DNA from: Actinoplanes palleronii
GTDB lineage: Bacteria; Actinomycetota; Actinomycetes; Mycobacteriales; Micromonosporaceae
Direction: 5' to 3'
Length of the DNA stretch: 64,000 bases
NCBI RefSeq assembly: GCF_016862315.1
Contig: NZ_BOMS01000033.1
Span: 1 to 64,000, forward strand
Shown one piece after another: positions 1 through 8,136 of the stretch. The notes beneath the pieces are model-generated. The model worked only from the letters and a program-made list of their open reading frames with translations. It was not told where the DNA came from and did no database searches. The position numbers and the translations under genes are program-made. The stretch's first letter is position 1. Each line of letters begins with the position of its first letter.

Positions 1-40
1 GTCCGGCCGGGGGACCTCCGGCCGGACGCGGGCCCGGCGC

Positions 41-859
41 CTACGGCTTGGTCAGCAGGCAGCCGGAGATGGTCAGGTCGATGGTGCGGGTGCTGGTCAG
101 GCAGGTGGTGAACCAGTACGTCTGCTCGCCGTAGCTCTGCCCCTGGTAGACCTTCGTGGTCCCGTCCGCGGCGACCTCACACGGGTTGTTGAGCGTGCAC
201 ATCTCGCCGTCGTCGTTGCCGGTGTTGTTGATGCCGACGATCTGGCCGCTGGTGGTGCTCACGATCGGGGAGCCCGAGGTGCCGTGGATGGTGTCGCAGG
301 CGGTGTCGTACCGGATCGAGTCACGCCAGGTCCAGGTGGCCTCGCGGAGCGTCGGCACGAAGCTGTCGATCTTGCAGGACCAGATCCGCTTCCAGTAGCT
401 GGACGGGATGCTGATGCTGATGCCGGCCGTCGGGCGGGTGGCCGAGATGGTCAGCGCGGTCGCGCCGTAGCGGCTGGTCAGGGTCGCGAAGGTGCTCGTC
501 AGCCGGTACAGCGTGACGTCGGTGCCGGTCATCGTGGCGTACAGGATGCGGTCGGCGCGGACCGTGCCGAGCGAGCTGCCGCTGCTGCTGAGCAGGGTGC
601 CCGAACGGGTGCTTGTGCGGTTCTGCAGGACGGTGCCGGCCGGGATCAGCCCGCCCTCGTAACAGTGTCCGTTCGTGAGCATCATGGCCTGGTCGGTGCT
701 GACCGAGGTGGGGTAGCGAACCAGTGACGCGGAGCAGTTGCTCAGAGTGATGGTGGAGGCCAGGCCGGTGGCCGCCTGCGCGGGGGTGGGTCCGGCCAGA
801 ACGGCGGTGGTGGCTGCGATGGCGGCGGCCACGACGGCGACTGCGCGACGAAGGCGCAT
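41..859 (-). CDS. secreted trypsin-like serine protease
   Basis: This is a 272-residue exported S1-family serine peptidase. Residues 1-30 form a signal peptide with an arginine-rich start, an Ala/Val core and an AQA-A cleavage site. The catalytic triad can be read in order: His65 in TNGHC, Asp114 in TGTDVTLYRL and Ser195 in GTSGSP. Cys42 and Cys66 flank the histidine and could form the usual disulfide, and four later cysteines could make two more. The serine motif reads GTSGSP rather than the common GDSGGP, a variant seen in secreted actinobacterial proteases. No propeptide or carbohydrate-binding module is visible. The gene stands alone, facing left, with 254 bp between it and the DUF397 gene. 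Substrate is unknown; extracellular protein breakdown or processing is inferred. Confidence 0.85.
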   Translation of the reverse strand: MRLRRAVAVVAAAIAATTAVLAGPTPAQAATGLASTITLSNCSASLVRYPTSVSTDQAMMLTNGHCYEGGLIPAGTVLQNRTSTRSGTLLSSSGSSLGTVRADRILYATMTGTDVTLYRLTSTFATLTSRYGATALTISATRPTAGISISIPSSYWKRIWSCKIDSFVPTLREATWTWRDSIRYDTACDTIHGTSGSPIVSTTSGQIVGINNTGNDDGEMCTLNNPCEVAADGTTKVYQGQSYGEQTYWFTTCLTSTRTIDLTISGCLLTKP

Positions 860-1004
860 GCGGGGGTCGTCCCTTCAGTCAGGCGACGGACCCACGGCCG
901 AGTGGGCGGGGATCGTCACCGATCGTTCAACGGTGCACGTACCCTCGCATCGGCATTCTTCTATGTCAATGGTCATTGATCTTGACTGGAAGTGACCATA
1001 CAGA

Positions 1005-1035
1005 AAGCCGCAACACCCCACGGGTGCTGCGGCTT
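1005..1035. terminator. hairpin downstream of the DUF397 gene
   Basis: The arms AAGCCGCA and TGCGGCTT enclose a second stem CACCC/GGGTG with a 3-nt loop. It lies 79 bp past the stop of the leftward DUF397 gene and before the promoter region of the protease. There is no clear T-run, so an attenuated or bidirectional terminator is the likeliest reading. The rest of 860-1113 shows nothing else I can name. Confidence 0.5.
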
Positions 1036-1113
1036 CCCTCGAAGGCTTTCCTCAGATCATGCACCGAAGAAGTTCAGTTGAGCCCTTCCGTCGGTGCAAA
1101 CCCCTCGGTAGGC

Positions 1114-1338
1114 TCACGAAGCGATATCGAACTCGCCGTCCTTGGCAGAGTCCACGAAGGCGGTCCACTCCGCCGACGTGAACATGAGAGCTGGGCCCGT
1201 CTGGTTCTTGCTGTCACGGACGGCGATTCCATCATCGAGGAATGCGACCTCGACGCAGTTGTTACCGCCGTTGCCGTTACTGCGACTGCCTTTTTTCCAG
1301 ACGGCACCGTTGAGCTGGTGCGCGAGCAACTCGTGCAC
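1114..1338 (-). CDS. DUF397 domain protein
   Basis: This is a 74-residue protein made up almost entirely of one DUF397 domain. The typical features are visible: a W-K-K/S-x-R-S strand near residue 15, N-C-V-E-V in the middle, a V-R-D-S-K strand, and a closing F-T-x-x-E-W segment. DUF397 proteins are small partners of HTH/DUF5753 regulators in actinomycetes, and the gene directly upstream here is exactly such a regulator, ending 33 bp before. The annotated GTG lies only 3 nt after a GGAGG, so the nearby TTG three codons in could be the true start. The pair is best known from WhiJ-type regulatory loci; a direct interaction here is inferred. Confidence 0.85.
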   Translation of the reverse strand: MHELLAHQLNGAVWKKGSRSNGNGGNNCVEVAFLDDGIAVRDSKNQTGPALMFTSAEWTAFVDSAKDGEFDIAS

Positions 1339-1371
1339 CTCCCTCCAGTATGAGAAATACTTCGGGAGCCG

Positions 1372-2220
1372 CTAAGCGGTGAGCAGGCCCTCGATCATCT
1401 TGATGGTGGTGCGATGGTCGAGCGCCCTCGTGCTCAATCGCTCGAACTCCTGCTTGTAGCGAGCAACCTCAGGTGGCTGCTCCTCGTAGTAGTCTCCCGC
1501 AAGTCCTTCGAGGTAGACAACATCCAAAAGAGTGGTATCCCGAAACTCCAAAAGGGTAGCGGAGCCGCCGAGAAACGGATGTTCACCGGCGTCGAACGGC
1601 ATGATCTGCAGCGATACATTTGGCAATTTAGCTATTTCAATCAAATGCTCGAGCTGGGCTTTCATCACGTCCGTGCCGCCGACCATGCGCCGGACCGTCG
1701 CCTCGTCGACGACCGCGACCAGCTCCAGCGGGCGCTCGCCGCTCAGCCGGCTCTGCCGGGTCAGTCGCAGTGAGATCCGCCGATCGATGTGCTGTGGCGG
1801 ATCGTTCGATCGACCGGTACTGATCAGTGCCCGCATGTACGCCTCGGTCTGCAGCAGGCCGGGAATGATGATCGGCTCCCAGGACCGCATCGACGTGGCG
1901 GCCGCCTCCAGCCCGACGAAGTTCCCCGGCCGCATGATGTCGCGGTAGTCGGTCCACCAGGTCCGCTCCCGGGACATCCGGGCGAGCTCGACGAGGGCGT
2001 CCCGGTACTCGGTGTCCTCGACTCGGTAGAGGGTTAGTAGATCTCGGACATCGCGTGGAGTGACGGCGACCCGTGCGGTCTCGATCCGAGTGACCTTCGC
2101 GGAGTGCCACTCGAAATGCTTGGACACCTCTTGCTGGGTCAAACGTGCCGTCTCACGGCACCGCTTGAGCTCCGCCCCGAGTCGCCGGCGGCGCAGTGTC
2201 GGACCCTCAATATCGGACAC
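1372..2220 (-). CDS. XRE-family HTH regulator with DUF5753
   Basis: This transcription regulator has an N-terminal helix-turn-helix (about residues 10-65, with LTQQEVSKHFEWHSAKVTRIE) followed by a DUF5753 sensor region that fills the rest. The GTG at 2220 is chosen because GGGAG stands 6 nt before it; the open frame extends 23 codons further upstream but without a ribosome site. From this start the protein has 282 residues, typical for the family. It is followed after 33 bp by its usual small DUF397 partner. In Streptomyces such pairs act in developmental or antibiotic control. A palindrome at 2344-2362, in the promoter region shared with the divergent GPP34 gene, is a candidate autoregulatory site. 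Confidence 0.88.
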   Translation of the reverse strand: MSDIEGPTLRRRRLGAELKRCRETARLTQQEVSKHFEWHSAKVTRIETARVAVTPRDVRDLLTLYRVEDTEYRDALVELARMSRERTWWTDYRDIMRPGNFVGLEAAATSMRSWEPIIIPGLLQTEAYMRALISTGRSNDPPQHIDRRISLRLTRQSRLSGERPLELVAVVDEATVRRMVGGTDVMKAQLEHLIEIAKLPNVSLQIMPFDAGEHPFLGGSATLLEFRDTTLLDVVYLEGLAGDYYEEQPPEVARYKQEFERLSTRALDHRTTIKMIEGLLTA

Positions 2221-2343
2221 CTGTGACTCCCTAACGGTCCCTAGGAAGTTGATATTACGAGCGTTCCTCACGATCCGGGTACCCACCATTCATGATCGAC
2301 AATTGATGATCAATGAGGCGGTGGTGGGCAGCGGGGCCTGAAT

Positions 2344-2362
2344 AAGAAGTCTAGTACTTCTT
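2344..2362. promoter_or_regulatory. palindrome between HTH and GPP34 genes
   Basis: AAGAAGT and ACTTCTT are perfect 7-bp arms around the spacer CTAGT, in the AT-rich divergent region. A second imperfect inverted repeat with TGATC/GATCA ends lies at about 2292-2312. Either could be the operator of the HTH/DUF5753 protein. Binding is inferred from position and symmetry only. Confidence 0.45.
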
Positions 2363-2470
2363 GCATTGACCTTGCTGTAGGGGACATGATGCCGAGGACA
2401 TCGAGTTCTGTCTTCTTTGCTACATAGGCGAATTGATCATTGGAACTGGCGTCTAAGGGGCGTGGCGCAA

Positions 2471-3112
2471 GTGTTGGCTGACCAGTACTACCTGATCGCA
2501 CACGAGGACCGCACCGGGCGGTCCAGGCTACATCCCCGTGCGACCGGCCTCGGGTTGGCCGCCGCATTACTCTCGGAGTTAGTGCTGGAAGGGCGCATCG
2601 GCATCGCCGAGGGCGACCTATTCATCATCGATCAGCGCCCGCCACGAGACGCCCTCGCCCACGACATTCTTGATCTTCTTTGTGCGCAGTCGCAGCACCG
2701 GGACGTCCGCACCTGGCTGTCATTCCTGGCGCAGGATTCGGCCCTCCGGGTCGCCGAGCGGTTGATCCGCGTCGGTGCCGTCGAGGCGGTCACCCGGCGC
2801 CGGATGCTCGGCGGCGCACAGACGCTCTACATGCCGAACACCGCCCGCCAGCGCAACGCCGCGGCCTGGGCCTCCACCCGGATCGCCAACATGCTGGTCC
2901 GCGGGATGGACCTCAGTGCCGCCGACCGGATGCTGATCGGCGTCGTGGTCGCCACCGGGCTCACCCGGCACGTCATGTACGGCTTCGAGATGTACCCGCA
3001 CATCTACCACGCGCTGCCGAGCATGATCAGCTCCCTTCCCAATGATCTCCGCGAGCTCGTCGAGGCCACCGAGTCCCTGGTCGGGTCGGCGCTGACGGTC
3101 GGCCGCCGGTGA
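2471..3112 (+). CDS. GPP34 family protein (GOLPH3-like)
   Basis: This is a 213-residue protein of the GPP34 (Golgi phosphoprotein 3) fold. The family opening, LADQYYLIAHEDRTGRS, is followed by the helical repeats AALLSELVLEGRI and GDLFIIDQRPPRD and by a long helical C-terminal half. The GTG at 2471 is preferred because AAGGGG lies 10 nt upstream and the family normally begins right at L-A-D; the frame stays open further back to 2417. In eukaryotes the family binds phosphoinositides at the Golgi. In actinomycetes it is abundant and its job is not established. The stop overlaps the GTG of the following permease by 4 bases (GTGA), implying coupled translation. Confidence 0.85.
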   Translation: MLADQYYLIAHEDRTGRSRLHPRATGLGLAAALLSELVLEGRIGIAEGDLFIIDQRPPRDALAHDILDLLCAQSQHRDVRTWLSFLAQDSALRVAERLIRVGAVEAVTRRRMLGGAQTLYMPNTARQRNAAAWASTRIANMLVRGMDLSAADRMLIGVVVATGLTRHVMYGFEMYPHIYHALPSMISSLPNDLRELVEATESLVGSALTVGRR

Positions 3113-4734
3113 GCCGCGGGCGCCATCAGCGCCGCCGCGACAACGTCGACCGCTGGGCCGGGACGATGCTCACCGAGCTGCACAGCCGGCCGTCGTCGTC
3201 CGGGGGACCTGGCGACATCATCAGCCAGACCCTGGCCAGCAACCGGCTCGGCGTCTCGTCGGTGGTGTTCTTCGGGGTGGCCGGCGCGGCGCCGCTGACA
3301 GTGATCATCGGTGCCATCTCGACCATCTACGCGGTGGTCGGCAACACCGCGCTGCCGCTGGTGTACATAGTGGTCGCCGCGATCCTGTCGATCTTCACGG
3401 TCGGGTTCGTGGCGATGAGCCGGCACATCGTGAACTCCGGCGCGTTCTACTCCTACATCAGTCATGGGCTGGGCCGGGAACTGGGCATCGCCGGGGCGCT
3501 GGTGGCTCTCGGCGCGTACTCGACGATGCAGGCCGGGCTCTTCGGACTGTTCGGCGTGGTGTCCTCGGACGTGCTCGGTGCGGTCGGGCTGAACGCCTCC
3601 TGGGTGGCATGTGCCCTGGTCGCCTGGGTGTTCGTTGCGATCATGGGCATGCTCTGGGTGGACCTGAGCGGGAAGGTGCTCGGCGTCCTGCTGGTCGCCG
3701 AGATCGCCGTGGTCCTGGTCTACGACCTGGTCATGGTGGCCAACCCGGGCGACGGCTCGATCAGCGTCGCCACGCTCAACCCGAACCAGCTGCTGACCCC
3801 CGAAGTCGTCGCGATGATGGTGCTGGCGATCGGCGGGTTCACCGGGTTCGAGGCGACGGTGGTGCTCTCCGAGGAGGCGAAGGACCCGAAGAAGACCATC
3901 ACCCGGGCCACCCACCTCGCGGTGCTGCTGGCCGGCCTGATGTGCGCGCTGTCCGCCTGGGCCATGTCGGTCGGCGCGGGTGCCGGACGGATCGTGGCCG
4001 ACGCCCGGACCCAGGAGACGAACCTGGTCTTCAGCCTGGTCGGCCCGCACGTGCCGGACATCATGATCACGATGGGCTATCTGCTCTTCATGACCAGTAT
4101 TTTCGCCGCCCTGCTGGCCTTCCACGCGGCGGTCTCCCGCTACCAGTTCGCGCTCGGCCGGGAACGGATCCTGCCCAGCCGCTGGGGTTACACCCACCCG
4201 CGGACCGGCGCTCCGGTGGTCGGCTCGATCACCCAGAGCGTGCTCTCGCTCGCGGTGATCCTGGGCTACTGGGCGGCCGGGGCGGACCCGCTGGTCCAGC
4301 TGTTCGGTTACCTCACCTCGGTCGGTGGCCTGGGCGTGCTCATCCTGATGTGGGCCACCTCGGCCGCGGTGATCGCGTTCTTCCTGCGGCACCCGCACCG
4401 GGAGAACATGTGGCGCAGCAAGGTAGCCCCGATCACCGCGTTCTTCCTGCTCAGCGTGATCCTGTTCGCCACCGTGGTGGGCCTCGGCGACATCCTCGGG
4501 CTGGCGGACGACTCCATCTTCAACTGGGCGTTCTCGGCGGGATACGGCGTGCTCGCCCTGCTCGGCATCCTCTGGGCGGCGATCGTGCGCTACTCCCGGC
4601 CGGACGTGTACGCGGCCATCGGGCGGGGCGTGGACAACCGGGCGGTTCCGGAGTATCTCGAGCCGCCCCTGCCGCACTCGCACGCGATGGCGTTCCAGAG
4701 CCACTATCCGGCGCCGACAAGTAGTAGGGACTGA
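3109..4734 (+). CDS. APC-superfamily amino acid permease
   Basis: This is a 541-residue integral membrane transporter of the amino acid-polyamine-organocation superfamily. After a hydrophilic N-terminus of about 45 residues come roughly twelve or more hydrophobic helices. The first has the family-typical sequence VVFFGVAGAAPLTVIIG, and the region GGFTGFEATVVLSEEAKDPKKTI carries the G-F-E and E-E-x-x-x-P motifs of helix 6 and the following loop. It probably imports an amino acid or related amine by proton symport; the substrate cannot be read from sequence. It starts inside the stop codon of the GPP34 gene and is followed after 4 bp by an acetyltransferase, so the three form one transcription unit. 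Confidence 0.87.
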   Translation: MSRGRHQRRRDNVDRWAGTMLTELHSRPSSSGGPGDIISQTLASNRLGVSSVVFFGVAGAAPLTVIIGAISTIYAVVGNTALPLVYIVVAAILSIFTVGFVAMSRHIVNSGAFYSYISHGLGRELGIAGALVALGAYSTMQAGLFGLFGVVSSDVLGAVGLNASWVACALVAWVFVAIMGMLWVDLSGKVLGVLLVAEIAVVLVYDLVMVANPGDGSISVATLNPNQLLTPEVVAMMVLAIGGFTGFEATVVLSEEAKDPKKTITRATHLAVLLAGLMCALSAWAMSVGAGAGRIVADARTQETNLVFSLVGPHVPDIMITMGYLLFMTSIFAALLAFHAAVSRYQFALGRERILPSRWGYTHPRTGAPVVGSITQSVLSLAVILGYWAAGADPLVQLFGYLTSVGGLGVLILMWATSAAVIAFFLRHPHRENMWRSKVAPITAFFLLSVILFATVVGLGDILGLADDSIFNWAFSAGYGVLALLGILWAAIVRYSRPDVYAAIGRGVDNRAVPEYLEPPLPHSHAMAFQSHYPAPTSSRD

Positions 4735-4738
4735 CCCG

Positions 4739-5353
4739 ATGACGTACGCCATCCAGGAACTCGTGATCCGGCACGTGTCGCCGTTCGACACCGAGGAGAT
4801 CACTGAACTCGTGGCCGAGGCGATGTGGGACGGGCCGGTCGCCCGCTGGCTGAACCCGGACCCGGTGATGCGCCGGCGCACGTCGCCCCGCTACTTCGAG
4901 ATCTTCGTGGAGTACGCCCTCCAGTACGGGGAGGTGTACAGCACGGCGGACGCCGACGACGGCCGGATGTGCGGAGTGGCGCTCTGGTTCCCGCTGACCG
5001 CGATGATCCCGCCGCCGATCGACTACGAGCGCCGGGTCAAGGAGATCACCGAAACGGCGTTCGACCGGGTGCAGCAGCTCGACGCGGCGCTCGAGGCGGA
5101 GCATCCGCTGGAGCCGCACCACTATCTGGCCTTCCTGGCGGTCCGGCCGACCCGGCAGAACGAGGGGATCGGCAGCGCACTGCTCGGCCGTCATCACGCC
5201 CGGCTGGACCGGGCCGGGCTCCCGTCCTATCTGGAGGCGAACGATCCGCGTAATCGCGATCTCTACCTCCGGCACGGATACCAGGTCCGGTCCGTCATCC
5301 AGCTTCCCGACGGCCCGCCGCTGTGGGCGATGTGGCGGGCGCCTATGGCCTGA
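4739..5353 (+). CDS. GNAT-family N-acetyltransferase
   Basis: This 204-residue protein carries the acetyl-CoA binding loop of the GNAT fold at about residues 139-151 (RPTRQNEGIGSAL, matching Q-x-x-G-x-G/A) and a preceding strand FLAVRPT. A YLEANDPRNRDLYLRHGYQV segment corresponds to the usual C-terminal strand and N-x-x-x-x-x-x-x-G-F/Y region. AGGGA stands 8 nt before the ATG. It is the last gene of the GPP34-permease unit, so the substrate may be an imported amine or amino acid; that link is inferred from the operon only. Confidence 0.85.
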   Translation: MTYAIQELVIRHVSPFDTEEITELVAEAMWDGPVARWLNPDPVMRRRTSPRYFEIFVEYALQYGEVYSTADADDGRMCGVALWFPLTAMIPPPIDYERRVKEITETAFDRVQQLDAALEAEHPLEPHHYLAFLAVRPTRQNEGIGSALLGRHHARLDRAGLPSYLEANDPRNRDLYLRHGYQVRSVIQLPDGPPLWAMWRAPMA

Positions 5354-5357
5354 ACTC

Positions 5358-5915
5358 CTAAGCGGCGGCCGCCGTCGGGAATTCGTAGATCCAGAACGAC
5401 TGCTGGTCCATGCACTCGGAACGGATGGGGCCACCGGACAACCGGCGCAGCATCAACCTGACGACCTTGCCGAAATTGCGCTCGTCGTCGTTGAAGCGGC
5501 AGTAGTCGATAGCGATCATCCCGTTCCGGTCGTAGGCCGTGCGGTGCATGGCCTCGACCAGTTCCGCGAATGCCCGGGTGTCCCGGGCGTCCGTGCCGAC
5601 CGCGGTGAAGCCGACATACCAGATCTTGTTCTGGAGATAGAGATCCGGCCATCGGCGCTCGAAGTACTCCGGGGCGATCAGCGGCACAGCAGGAAGATCA
5701 TTGGTGAAGGTGGACAGCCCGCAGAGCCGGCCACCGTCGTCGAGACACAGGTACTTGTCGATCCTCGGGTCGTTCATGACCTCGTCGAACTCGGACCGGT
5801 ACATCAGGTGTCGTTGTACGGCCAGTGCCCGCAGGTCCTCGAAGGCGCCTTGGTAGAGATCCCACGCGGCCTTCTGCATCTCATCAGGGATCTGGTCGAC
5901 GATCTTGACAAGCAT
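5358..5915 (-). CDS. uncharacterised protein, possibly GNAT-like
   Basis: This is a 185-residue soluble protein I do not recognise as a named family. It has no signal peptide or membrane segment. The layout is suggestive of an acetyltransferase-like fold: an N-terminal helix-rich part, then LCLDDGGRLCGLSTFTNDL, then a conserved-looking APEYFERRWPDLY, then IWYVGFTAV. The GNAT acyl-CoA loop (R/Q-x-x-G-x-G/A) is not evident, so catalysis is doubtful. It converges on the preceding acetyltransferase with a gap of only 4 bp. The 500-bp gene-free stretch to its right would contain its promoter. Confidence 0.6.
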   Translation of the reverse strand: MLVKIVDQIPDEMQKAAWDLYQGAFEDLRALAVQRHLMYRSEFDEVMNDPRIDKYLCLDDGGRLCGLSTFTNDLPAVPLIAPEYFERRWPDLYLQNKIWYVGFTAVGTDARDTRAFAELVEAMHRTAYDRNGMIAIDYCRFNDDERNFGKVVRLMLRRLSGGPIRSECMDQQSFWIYEFPTAAAA

Positions 5916-6354
5916 GGCTGCTCCCCCACGGGCCCCGTGTAGCCGCCCGTTTCATCGTACTTAAGTTGATCGATGATGGTTGACCAACAGAGTACGTACA
6001 GCAATCGTCTCGGGACAATGCGTGCCGAGGAAATTGGTGTGCCACTTTCCAGAAAGGAGGGTGCCTTAGGGAAATCGTGTGCAAGTTGCAAAGTGGCAGG
6101 TGACAAGCCGTATCGAACCCGCTCGAGCCCCGAGGAATTGGTTCCGGGAAAGGTTCAGTATTCCGCGAGTCGGCCTTTTTGCGGAATGCACCGAGTACTG
6201 GACTCCGTGCGCTGAACGCGGAGGATTCGCCTATCTGCGATATGGCGGGACCGCTTCGAGGGCGGGACGGGAGCGACGCGGCCGGACACCGCGGGCCATC
6301 CCGTGCGGCGTATGTCCCCCCGCCCGCCGGATGGTCCGCATCCATGTCCGCCGA
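5916..6354. other. AT-richer gene-free region with inverted and direct repeats
   Basis: There is no convincing gene in this stretch, which is visibly less GC-rich than its surroundings. It holds several pairings: GCCACTTT (6041-6048) with AAAGTGGC (6090-6097); GGAA/TTCC around TTGG near 6133-6146; and ATTCCGC (6160-6166) with GCGGAAT (6181-6187) around a T-rich loop. The motif CCGAGGAA(A)TTGGT occurs twice, near 6025 and 6129. Short reading frames exist but lack codon bias and ribosome sites. A non-coding RNA, an old deleted gene or a regulatory region are all possible. The endoglucanase promoter lies just to its right, so this is not simply that gene's leader. Confidence 0.4.
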
Positions 6355-6382
6355 TTGACATAGTTCAGGCTCAAAACATAAT
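6355..6382 (+). promoter_or_regulatory. endoglucanase promoter with candidate ROK operator
   Basis: TTGACA (6355-6360) and CATAAT (6377-6382) are near-consensus -35 and -10 boxes with a 16-bp spacer. The spacer itself, TAGTTCAGGCTCAAAA, resembles the sites in front of the ABC importer and the GH42 gene: GTTCAGGCTCAAAAC here matches GTTTAGAGTCAAAAC at 19164 in 12 of 15 positions. A repressor bound there would block RNA polymerase directly. Transcription would begin near 6389, giving a leader of about 24 nt. Confidence 0.65.
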
Positions 6383-6412
6383 CTGCCGAGGCCACGTCGT
6401 TTGAGGAGCGTC

Positions 6413-8077
6413 ATGCCCGGTAGATTTCGAAGCCTGCTCGCCGTACTCATCATGGGTTTGGGTCTGCTGCAGCCCAGCGGCGCGCAGGCCGCGCCGAAGA
6501 CCGCGACGGCCGCGGTGGCCGCGATGCAGCCCGGCTGGAACCTGGGCAACACGTTTGACGCCACCGGCGCCGACGAGACCTCCTGGGGCAACCCGCGGGT
6601 CACCCGGGAGCTGCTGGCCGGCGTCCGTGACCAGGGCTTCCGCAGCATCCGGATCCCGGTCACCTGGAGCCAGCACCTCGGCGCCGCACCGGACTTCACC
6701 ATCGACCCCGCGGCGCTCGCCCGGCTCCAGGAGGTGGCGGGCTGGGCGCTGGACGAGGGTCTCTACGTGATGATCAACGTGCATCACGACTCGTGGCAGT
6801 GGATCAACAACATGCCGGCCGCGCACGACGCCGTGCTGGCCGAGTACACCGCGATCTGGACGCAGGTCGCAGCCGCCTTCCGGGACGCCTCACCCCGGCT
6901 GGTCCTGGAGAGCGTCAACGAGCCGCAGTTCGCCGCCGGCGGTGACGACGCGGCCCTGCTGGCCGAGCTCACCACGTCCTTCCACCGGATCGTCCGCGAT
7001 TCCGGCGGCCGCAACGCCACCCGTCTGCTGGTGCTGCCCACTCTGCACACCTCGGCCGACCAGGTGTACCTGGACCAGCTCGCCGGCACCGTCACCGCGC
7101 TGCACGACCCGTTTCTGATCGCCACCGTGCACTACTACGGCTACTGGCCGTTCAGCGTGAACATCGCCGGCGGCTACCGCTTCGACGCCACCGCGCAGCA
7201 GGAGATGCTCGGGACGTTCCAGCGGGTGCGCGACACGTTCGTCGCCCGGGGCATCCCGGTGATCATCGGGGAGTACGGCCTGCTCGGCTTCGACCGCAGC
7301 ACCGGCACCATCGAGCAGGGCGAGAAACTCAAGTTCTTCGAGCTGTTCGGACAGCAGGCCCGGGTCAATCAGGTCACCACGATGCTCTGGGACAACGGCC
7401 AGCACCTCGACCGCTCCGCGCTGACCTGGCGCGACCCCGCACTGTATGACCAGATTCGGTCGAGTTGGCGCACGCGGTCCGGCACCGCCGAGAGCGACCT
7501 GCTGTTCACCGCCCGCTCCGCGCCGATCGCCGACAAGACGATCACGCTGAACCTCAACGGCACCGGTTTCACCGGCCTCTACCAGGGCCGCACCGCGCTG
7601 CGGCGCGGCAGCGACTACACCAGGTCCGGCGATCAACTCACGCTCCGCTCCGGGTTGCTGAAGCGACTGCTCAAAGATCGATCGTACGGGGTGAAGAGCA
7701 CCCTTTCGCTCCGTTTCGACCGGGGTGTGCCGTGGCGCCTCGACGTGCTCAGCTACGACACCCCGACCGTTTCTGACAGCACCGGGACGACGACCGGGTT
7801 CACCGTCCCGACCGCTTTCAACGGTGACCGGCTGGCCACGATGACCGCCACGTACGCCGACGGGTCGTACGCCGGCCCGCAGAACTGGACCGCCTACAAG
7901 GAGTACGACCGCTCCTTCGCGCCGGACTACACCGCCGGCACGATCGCCCTGACCGCGGACTTCTTCGCCGAGGTCACCGACGCCGCCCCGGTCACCCTGA
8001 CGTTCATCTTCTGGAGCGGCGCCACCGTGACCTACCAGGTGACCCGCGCCGGGAGCACGGTCACCGGCACCGCCTGA
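6413..8077 (+). CDS. secreted GH5 endoglucanase with X2 and CBM46 modules
   Basis: This is a 554-residue secreted beta-glucanase. The ATG at 6413 follows GAGGAG by 5 nt. Residues 1-26 are a signal peptide ending GAQA-A. The GH5 barrel (about 35-355) shows QPGWNLGNTFDA, the acid/base Glu170 in SVNEPQ and the nucleophile Glu287 in IIGEYG. It is followed by an immunoglobulin-like X2 module (about 365-450) and a C-terminal domain (about 460-554) that matches the CBM46 arrangement known from Bacillus Cel5B, where the last module completes the active site on xyloglucan or mixed-linkage glucan. GH5 subfamily 4 is therefore likely. The promoter carries a candidate ROK-type operator, so induction by a plant-derived sugar is inferred. 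Confidence 0.88.
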   Translation: MPGRFRSLLAVLIMGLGLLQPSGAQAAPKTATAAVAAMQPGWNLGNTFDATGADETSWGNPRVTRELLAGVRDQGFRSIRIPVTWSQHLGAAPDFTIDPAALARLQEVAGWALDEGLYVMINVHHDSWQWINNMPAAHDAVLAEYTAIWTQVAAAFRDASPRLVLESVNEPQFAAGGDDAALLAELTTSFHRIVRDSGGRNATRLLVLPTLHTSADQVYLDQLAGTVTALHDPFLIATVHYYGYWPFSVNIAGGYRFDATAQQEMLGTFQRVRDTFVARGIPVIIGEYGLLGFDRSTGTIEQGEKLKFFELFGQQARVNQVTTMLWDNGQHLDRSALTWRDPALYDQIRSSWRTRSGTAESDLLFTARSAPIADKTITLNLNGTGFTGLYQGRTALRRGSDYTRSGDQLTLRSGLLKRLLKDRSYGVKSTLSLRFDRGVPWRLDVLSYDTPTVSDSTGTTTGFTVPTAFNGDRLATMTATYADGSYAGPQNWTAYKEYDRSFAPDYTAGTIALTADFFAEVTDAAPVTLTFIFWSGATVTYQVTRAGSTVTGTA

Positions 8078-8083
8078 GCCCCC

Positions 8084-8123
8084 AGCCGTGACGTTTCGCC
8101 GGGGCCGGCGGAACGCCACGGCT
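8084..8123. terminator. strong hairpin after the endoglucanase gene
   Basis: Two 18-nt arms (8084-8101 and 8106-8123) pair around a 4-nt loop with only two non-Watson-Crick positions, both G-U compatible. It begins 6 bp past the endoglucanase stop. There is no T-run, as is usual for terminators in high-GC actinomycetes. Confidence 0.8.
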
Positions 8124-8136
8124 GGGCCCGCACACA

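Noticed and set aside
3004..4881. A 625-codon minus-strand frame opposite the permease
   Set aside because: It is a shadow of a membrane protein gene: highly charged His/Arg/Asp-rich sequence without any domain.
5973..6215. An 80-codon frame in the AT-rich region, with a C-x-x-C pair
   Set aside because: There is no ribosome site, no actinomycete codon bias and no recognisable homology; the region looks non-coding.
5916..6354. A riboswitch controlling the endoglucanase
   Set aside because: A near-consensus promoter lies at 6355-6382, downstream of the structures, so they would not be in the leader. No known riboswitch core was recognised.
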